Below, piece by piece: positions 63,408-64,000 of a DNA stretch of 64,000 nt (its first letter is position 1; every line of letters starts with the position of its first letter). The stretch is from positions 372,001 through 436,000 of the forward strand of contig JALPRQ010000002.1 in NCBI GenBank assembly GCA_023630215.1, written 5' to 3'. The stretch comes from Rhodobacteraceae bacterium NBU2976. Its GTDB lineage: Bacteria; Pseudomonadota; Alphaproteobacteria; Rhodobacterales; Rhodobacteraceae. The notes under the pieces were generated by a model. It did not search any database, was not told the origin of the DNA, and saw only the letters and a list, made by a program, of their open reading frames with translations. The translations under genes were made by a program, and so were the position numbers.

Positions 63408-64000
63408 CGGGGCTAGAACTTTCGATCTTGGCGTTTCTGTTCATGCTGCTTGGCATATTCCTGCGCGTGCCGATCTCGATTTCCATGGTGGTCACGGGAT
63501 TTATCGGAACCTGGATCGTGCGGGGCACGCCCATGCCGGTCCTGCATCAGCTAAAGTCCCTGACGTTCGAGACCTTTTCCGATTACAATCTGTCGGTTCT
63601 GCCGCTGTTCCTGCTGATGGGTCAGTTTGCGACGCACTCGGGGATGTCGCGTGACCTGTTTCGCGCCGCAGCCGACTGGATCGGGCATTTGCGTGGGGGC
63701 ATGGCCGTCGCTGCGGTTACGTCTTGTGCCGGATTTGGCGCGGTGTGCGGGTCCTCGTTGGCAACCGCATCCACGATGGGACAGGTTGCCCTGCCCGAAT
63801 TGCGACGTCACGGATATTCCGACCGACTGTCCACGGGCGTTCTGTCAGCGGGCGGAACCTTGGGCATTCTGATCCCCCCTTCGGTCATATTGGTGATTTA
63901 TGCGCTGAATACCGAACAGAACATCGCCAAATTGTTCATTGCAGCATTGATCCCCGGTATAATGGCGGCGATCGGCTACGCGCTGGTCGTTTTTGTGATT
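63404..64000 (+). CDS. TRAP transporter large permease (DctM type), 3' partial
   Basis: ATG at 63404 overlaps the DctQ stop by 4 nt, and the frame stays open to the window end (199 codons). It reads as DctM: LFMLLGIFLRVPISISMVV, LSVLPLFLLMGQFATHSGMS, GGMAVAAVTSCAGFGAVCGSS, TMGQVALPEL, and GGTLGILIPPSVILVIYAL. These are the membrane-embedded substrate-channel segments. Solute class (often C4-dicarboxylate or a related organic acid) cannot be told. Confidence 0.95.
   Translation, partial: MTGLELSILAFLFMLLGIFLRVPISISMVVTGFIGTWIVRGTPMPVLHQLKSLTFETFSDYNLSVLPLFLLMGQFATHSGMSRDLFRAAADWIGHLRGGMAVAAVTSCAGFGAVCGSSLATASTMGQVALPELRRHGYSDRLSTGVLSAGGTLGILIPPSVILVIYALNTEQNIAKLFIAALIPGIMAAIGYALVVFVI

Overview
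The window looks like the chromosome of a Rhodobacterales alphaproteobacterium, probably from the marine Roseobacter group. This rests on the moderately high G+C (judged by eye), a GcrA-type cell-cycle regulator, a PstA with a large periplasmic insert, the hemC-hemD-Mic60-hemY gene order, DUF1178 and DUF1467 genes, and a TRAP transporter. No genus can be given from sequence alone. I see no insertion sequence, prophage or CRISPR array. Most of the window is core genome, with a few small, visibly AT-richer accessory patches.

Layout. 1-8 kb: the end of an AraC regulator, a KefB/C-type antiporter, tRNA-Leu(UAA), then on the minus strand metG, a GFA protein, ada and a PEP-mutase-family gene, and a rhomboid protease. 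8-11 kb: argD, a GNAT gene, argF and an exported protein as a minus-strand arginine operon, divergent from gcrA. 12-20.5 kb: a complete phosphate regulon, phoR followed by pstS-pstC-pstA-pstB-phoU-phoB, with four phased Pho-box half sites before pstS. 20.6-28.4 kb: DUF1178, lysC, ptsP, a DUF2064 protein, methylmalonyl-CoA epimerase, DUF1467, a CinA-domain protein, map and radC. 28.4-36.3 kb: a large envelope protein of unknown role, secA, a parvulin, argJ and mutT. 36.3-42.9 kb: an RND/MMPL transporter, a DUF2892 gene behind an FNR-type box, pgl, two adjacent type II dehydroquinase genes (the first probably catalytically dead), an orphan Imm11-type immunity gene, a queuosine-precursor transporter behind a preQ1-I-like element, and a small structured transcript encoding an 18-residue peptide. 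42.9-46.4 kb: a beta-rich exported protein, a glyoxalase-fold protein, arfB, the remnant of an HxlR-type regulator, and a LysR gene divergent from a membrane protein.

46.5-51.7 kb: glutathione-dependent formaldehyde oxidation. The dehydrogenase gene lies behind four 11-bp-phased TGCAT repeats and is separated from fghA by an AT-rich insert (a small beta-rich protein and a NYN-LOTUS protein) and kynU. 51.7-55.2 kb: a ThuA protein, a small exported protein interrupted by a nonsense codon, and a fasciclin-tspO-cfa operon whose promoter resembles the RpoE/ChrR singlet-oxygen class, then tRNA-Thr(CGU). 55.2-62.7 kb: hemC-hemD-mic60-hemY, divergent from tsaD-gpsA-EVE, then a DUF1761 protein. The window ends inside a TRAP transporter large-permease gene.

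The points most worth checking are the AroQ pseudoenzyme pair, the preQ1-like element, the 18-residue peptide RNA, the RpoE-like promoter of the fasciclin-tspO-cfa operon, the FNR-box promoter and the phased TGCAT repeats. All are readings by eye, without alignment or folding software.
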